Of a stretch of DNA of 5,284 nucleotides, positions 3,467 to 5,284 are shown in pieces (position 1 is the first letter of the stretch; every line of letters starts with the position of its first letter). A program made the translations under genes and the position numbers. The notes beneath the pieces were generated by a model. It had not been told where the DNA came from and made no database searches. It worked only from the letters and a program-made list of their open reading frames with translations. The stretch is from Dehalococcoidia bacterium (GTDB taxonomy: Bacteria > Chloroflexota > Dehalococcoidia > JACVQG01 > JAHKAY01). The stretch is from assembly GCA_030740315.1 (NCBI GenBank), contig JASLXN010000112.1, positions 1-5,284 of the forward strand. The letters run 5' to 3'.

Positions 3467-5284
3467 ATGCTCTCCGCCAGGGAAGAAAAAGTACTGGAGG
3501 CGGTCTCTGGGCAGCGTGCCCATGATCATGTTGCGGCCCAGGTAGCGCTGGGGGAGAAGGTGTCCGGCAGCCCACAGGAGCAGCAGGCCGCCCGACTCAT
3601 CAAAGATGCGCTGTCGCCGTGGGTAGACGCCTGCGATATTGAAGGGGTACCAGCTATCGGGTACCTTCGCAAGAGAGGATTACTCCGCCTCCTCTCTCCA
3701 GCTACAATAGATGTGCCTTGCGAGGTAAATCCGCTTTCTGCATCCGGGCGGGGGGAGGTGGTGCTGGTGGGCGGTGGTAATGGCACCCGGGGCGACTATG
3801 ATCGCGGTGAGGGGTGGGTGGGCAAGGCAGTGCTGGTCACCAACGACGCTGCCCGGCGGGGAGCTATGCTCACTCACCTGGCACTTGAGGCGAAGTATCG
3901 TGGGGTGGCCTGCCTGATATATCACCTTCCTGGCATGAGGGAGGATGTAATCCCTATCTGGCCTGTGGATGTGTCACTACCCGTGCTGAGTATCAGCAAC
4001 CGGGAAGAGGTGCGGCTGCGCCAGCTACTCTCTGAGGGAGTTGAAGTGAGGGTGTCCTTTGAGGCCTGTCTGGAAGAGCACCGGTCCGCCACCTACAATG
4101 TAGTGGGCACGGTCTGGGGCAGCCGCTACCCTGAGGAAGTAGTCTACCTGACCGGACACTATGATAGCTGGTTTGTGGGGGCCAACGATAACGCTTCTAC
4201 GGTAGCCTGTATGCTGGAGGCGGCCCGCACTTTAAAGGAATATCGTCCTCAGCGCACACTGCGTTTTATAGCCTGGGGCTCCGAGGAGTCCGGGGGGCCC
4301 ATAGGGGAGTGGGGTCTCTACGGCCTGGTGGGCTCATACGGCTACGGACAGAGGCATGCTCAGGAGATGGATGGTGAGGGGCGGGAGGTGGCCGTAGCAA
4401 TGGTCAACGGCGAGATGCTGGGCTTTACACCCCGGACCCACCTGCAATGTACGCCGGAACTGTTACCCCTGACTCAAAGTGTTGCTGCAGATATGGGGGG
4501 GCATCTGCGGGCAAGCGGCCCCTCTCACAACTGGACGCTGAGTGACCACCTGTGTTTCCATGCCATGGGTGTGCCCCTTATATACCTCATCCCCGCCCGT
4601 GATCTGGGGTCGGGCCGCCGTTCACCCTACTGGAATGTATACCACACCGCCGACGATAATATGGATATTATGAGTTTGGCCGCATTGGAGGAGAACTCTA
4701 GGCTGATGGCTCTTACTATGATGCGGCTGGATCGGGCGGCCAGGCCTTATTCCCTGGACTCCATGGCTCGCACTGTGATGCACGGCGCTGCCCACCTCCC
4801 CAACGGGCGAAGGTTGGGCCGCGCCCTGGCCAGCGCCCAACAGCGGTGTAGGGGTAAAGACAGGGCCGAATCCCTAAGGCGCGAGCGGAGGCTTACCGGT
4901 CTGCTGAACCGTAGAATATATGTCATGGACAGGCCCTTCGGGCTGAAGTTCCCCCTGATGCTGGAGCGTATATCAAGGCTCCAGGAGGCCGTTCACATCC
5001 TGGAGATAGAGGGAGATACGGGGCGGGCGAGATCTGTGCTGGCGTCCTTGGCGGATTTCAGCGTGGCCGACAGCTTTAGCCCGGAGGCGGTGGCAATGAT
5101 GCAGCAGGTCCGCAGGGATAACTTGGTGCTGAACTCACTGGGACTGATAGAAGAGAACTGGGTGGAGGTGCTGGCCTGCTTTGATAAAAAAAAACCCGTA
5201 TCCCGCATCGTGGCCGCCCTGAAGGCCAAGATAGAAGACCTCCAGGAGATGCTCAAATTGGAGGCCTTGTCATTGGAGAAGGCC
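3467..5284 (+). CDS. M28 family zinc aminopeptidase with PA domain and long C-terminal extension, open at the right edge
   Basis: The frame is open for 606 codons with no stop before the window ends. It starts at ATG 3467 with AAAGGAG (3454-3460) six bases upstream. Residues 12-50 carry the 'R.SGSPQEQQAARLI' opening common in M28 peptidases. Residues about 93-190 look like an inserted PA domain. The catalytic core (about 208-420) shows the metal and catalytic residues in order: H231 and D233 in GHYDSW, D241 in GANDNAS, E273/E274 in WGSEESGG, E316 in VNGEMLG and H393 in VYHTADD; SDH (359-361) is also typical. E316 stands where many relatives have Asp; both occur. It should remove N-terminal residues from peptides using two zinc ions. 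There is no signal peptide, so it likely acts in the cytoplasm. Residues about 425-606 form a helical, charged extension (end coiled-coil-like, about 580-605) of unknown role, containing an A9 run. It is probably in one operon with the upstream hydrolase. Confidence 0.88.
   Translation, partial: MLSAREEKVLEAVSGQRAHDHVAAQVALGEKVSGSPQEQQAARLIKDALSPWVDACDIEGVPAIGYLRKRGLLRLLSPATIDVPCEVNPLSASGRGEVVLVGGGNGTRGDYDRGEGWVGKAVLVTNDAARRGAMLTHLALEAKYRGVACLIYHLPGMREDVIPIWPVDVSLPVLSISNREEVRLRQLLSEGVEVRVSFEACLEEHRSATYNVVGTVWGSRYPEEVVYLTGHYDSWFVGANDNASTVACMLEAARTLKEYRPQRTLRFIAWGSEESGGPIGEWGLYGLVGSYGYGQRHAQEMDGEGREVAVAMVNGEMLGFTPRTHLQCTPELLPLTQSVAADMGGHLRASGPSHNWTLSDHLCFHAMGVPLIYLIPARDLGSGRRSPYWNVYHTADDNMDIMSLAALEENSRLMALTMMRLDRAARPYSLDSMARTVMHGAAHLPNGRRLGRALASAQQRCRGKDRAESLRRERRLTGLLNRRIYVMDRPFGLKFPLMLERISRLQEAVHILEIEGDTGRARSVLASLADFSVADSFSPEAVAMMQQVRRDNLVLNSLGLIEENWVEVLACFDKKKPVSRIVAALKAKIEDLQEMLKLEALSLEKA

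Noticed and set aside
1..5284. CRISPR array, insertion sequence, attachment site or defence system
   Set aside because: I saw no direct repeats with spacers, no terminal inverted repeats and no transposase, nuclease or toxin-like gene on either strand.

Overview
The window carries two back-to-back gene blocks in a fairly GC-rich bacterial genome. The minus-strand block reads right to left: a dihydroorotate-dehydrogenase-fold flavoprotein (start 2484), a DRG/Obg-like GTPase with a C-terminal TGS domain (start 1496), the eroded remains of an iron-sulfur-protein gene (448 to about 140), and the first 50 codons of a family III (CaiB/BaiF) CoA-transferase that leaves the window at base 1. The plus-strand block reads left to right: a BEM46/ABHD-type serine hydrolase (2643) and, 17 bases after its stop, an M28 zinc aminopeptidase with a PA domain (3467) that is still open at the right edge.

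Non-ATG starts are frequent: the CoA-transferase and the GTPase both start with TTG, and the hydrolase starts with GTG or TTG. Nearly all genes have strong AGGAG-type ribosome binding sites. Family III CoA-transferases, a bacterial DRG-like TGS GTPase, and a 4Fe-4S protein with the 'SGVELRIL..LF..EEA' N-terminal module together suggest an anaerobic or uncultured lineage such as Dehalococcoidia-type Chloroflexota. That is inference from gene content with low confidence; no marker gene is present.

The 158-base gap between the blocks (2485-2642) is a divergent promoter region. It has a very good sigma70-type promoter for the hydrolase/peptidase pair (TTGTCA-17-TAGAAT) and a weaker one facing the flavoprotein. 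The hydrolase and peptidase probably form one operon. The flavoprotein and GTPase probably form another, joined by a 49-base gap in which the GTPase ribosome binding site can fold into a hairpin.

The points most worth a second look are four. (1) The apparently empty stretch before the CoA-transferase is a multiply frameshifted pseudogene whose promoter and ribosome binding site are still intact. (2) The DHODH-fold protein keeps its FMN-binding residues and catalytic cysteine but has lost the lysine and asparagines that bind orotate in class 1A enzymes, so it probably acts on another substrate. (3) The GTPase ribosome binding site is sequestered. (4) The M28 peptidase carries a long C-terminal extension containing an A9 run. 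I see no defence system, mobile element, CRISPR array or RNA gene, and I do not claim a wholly new system here.
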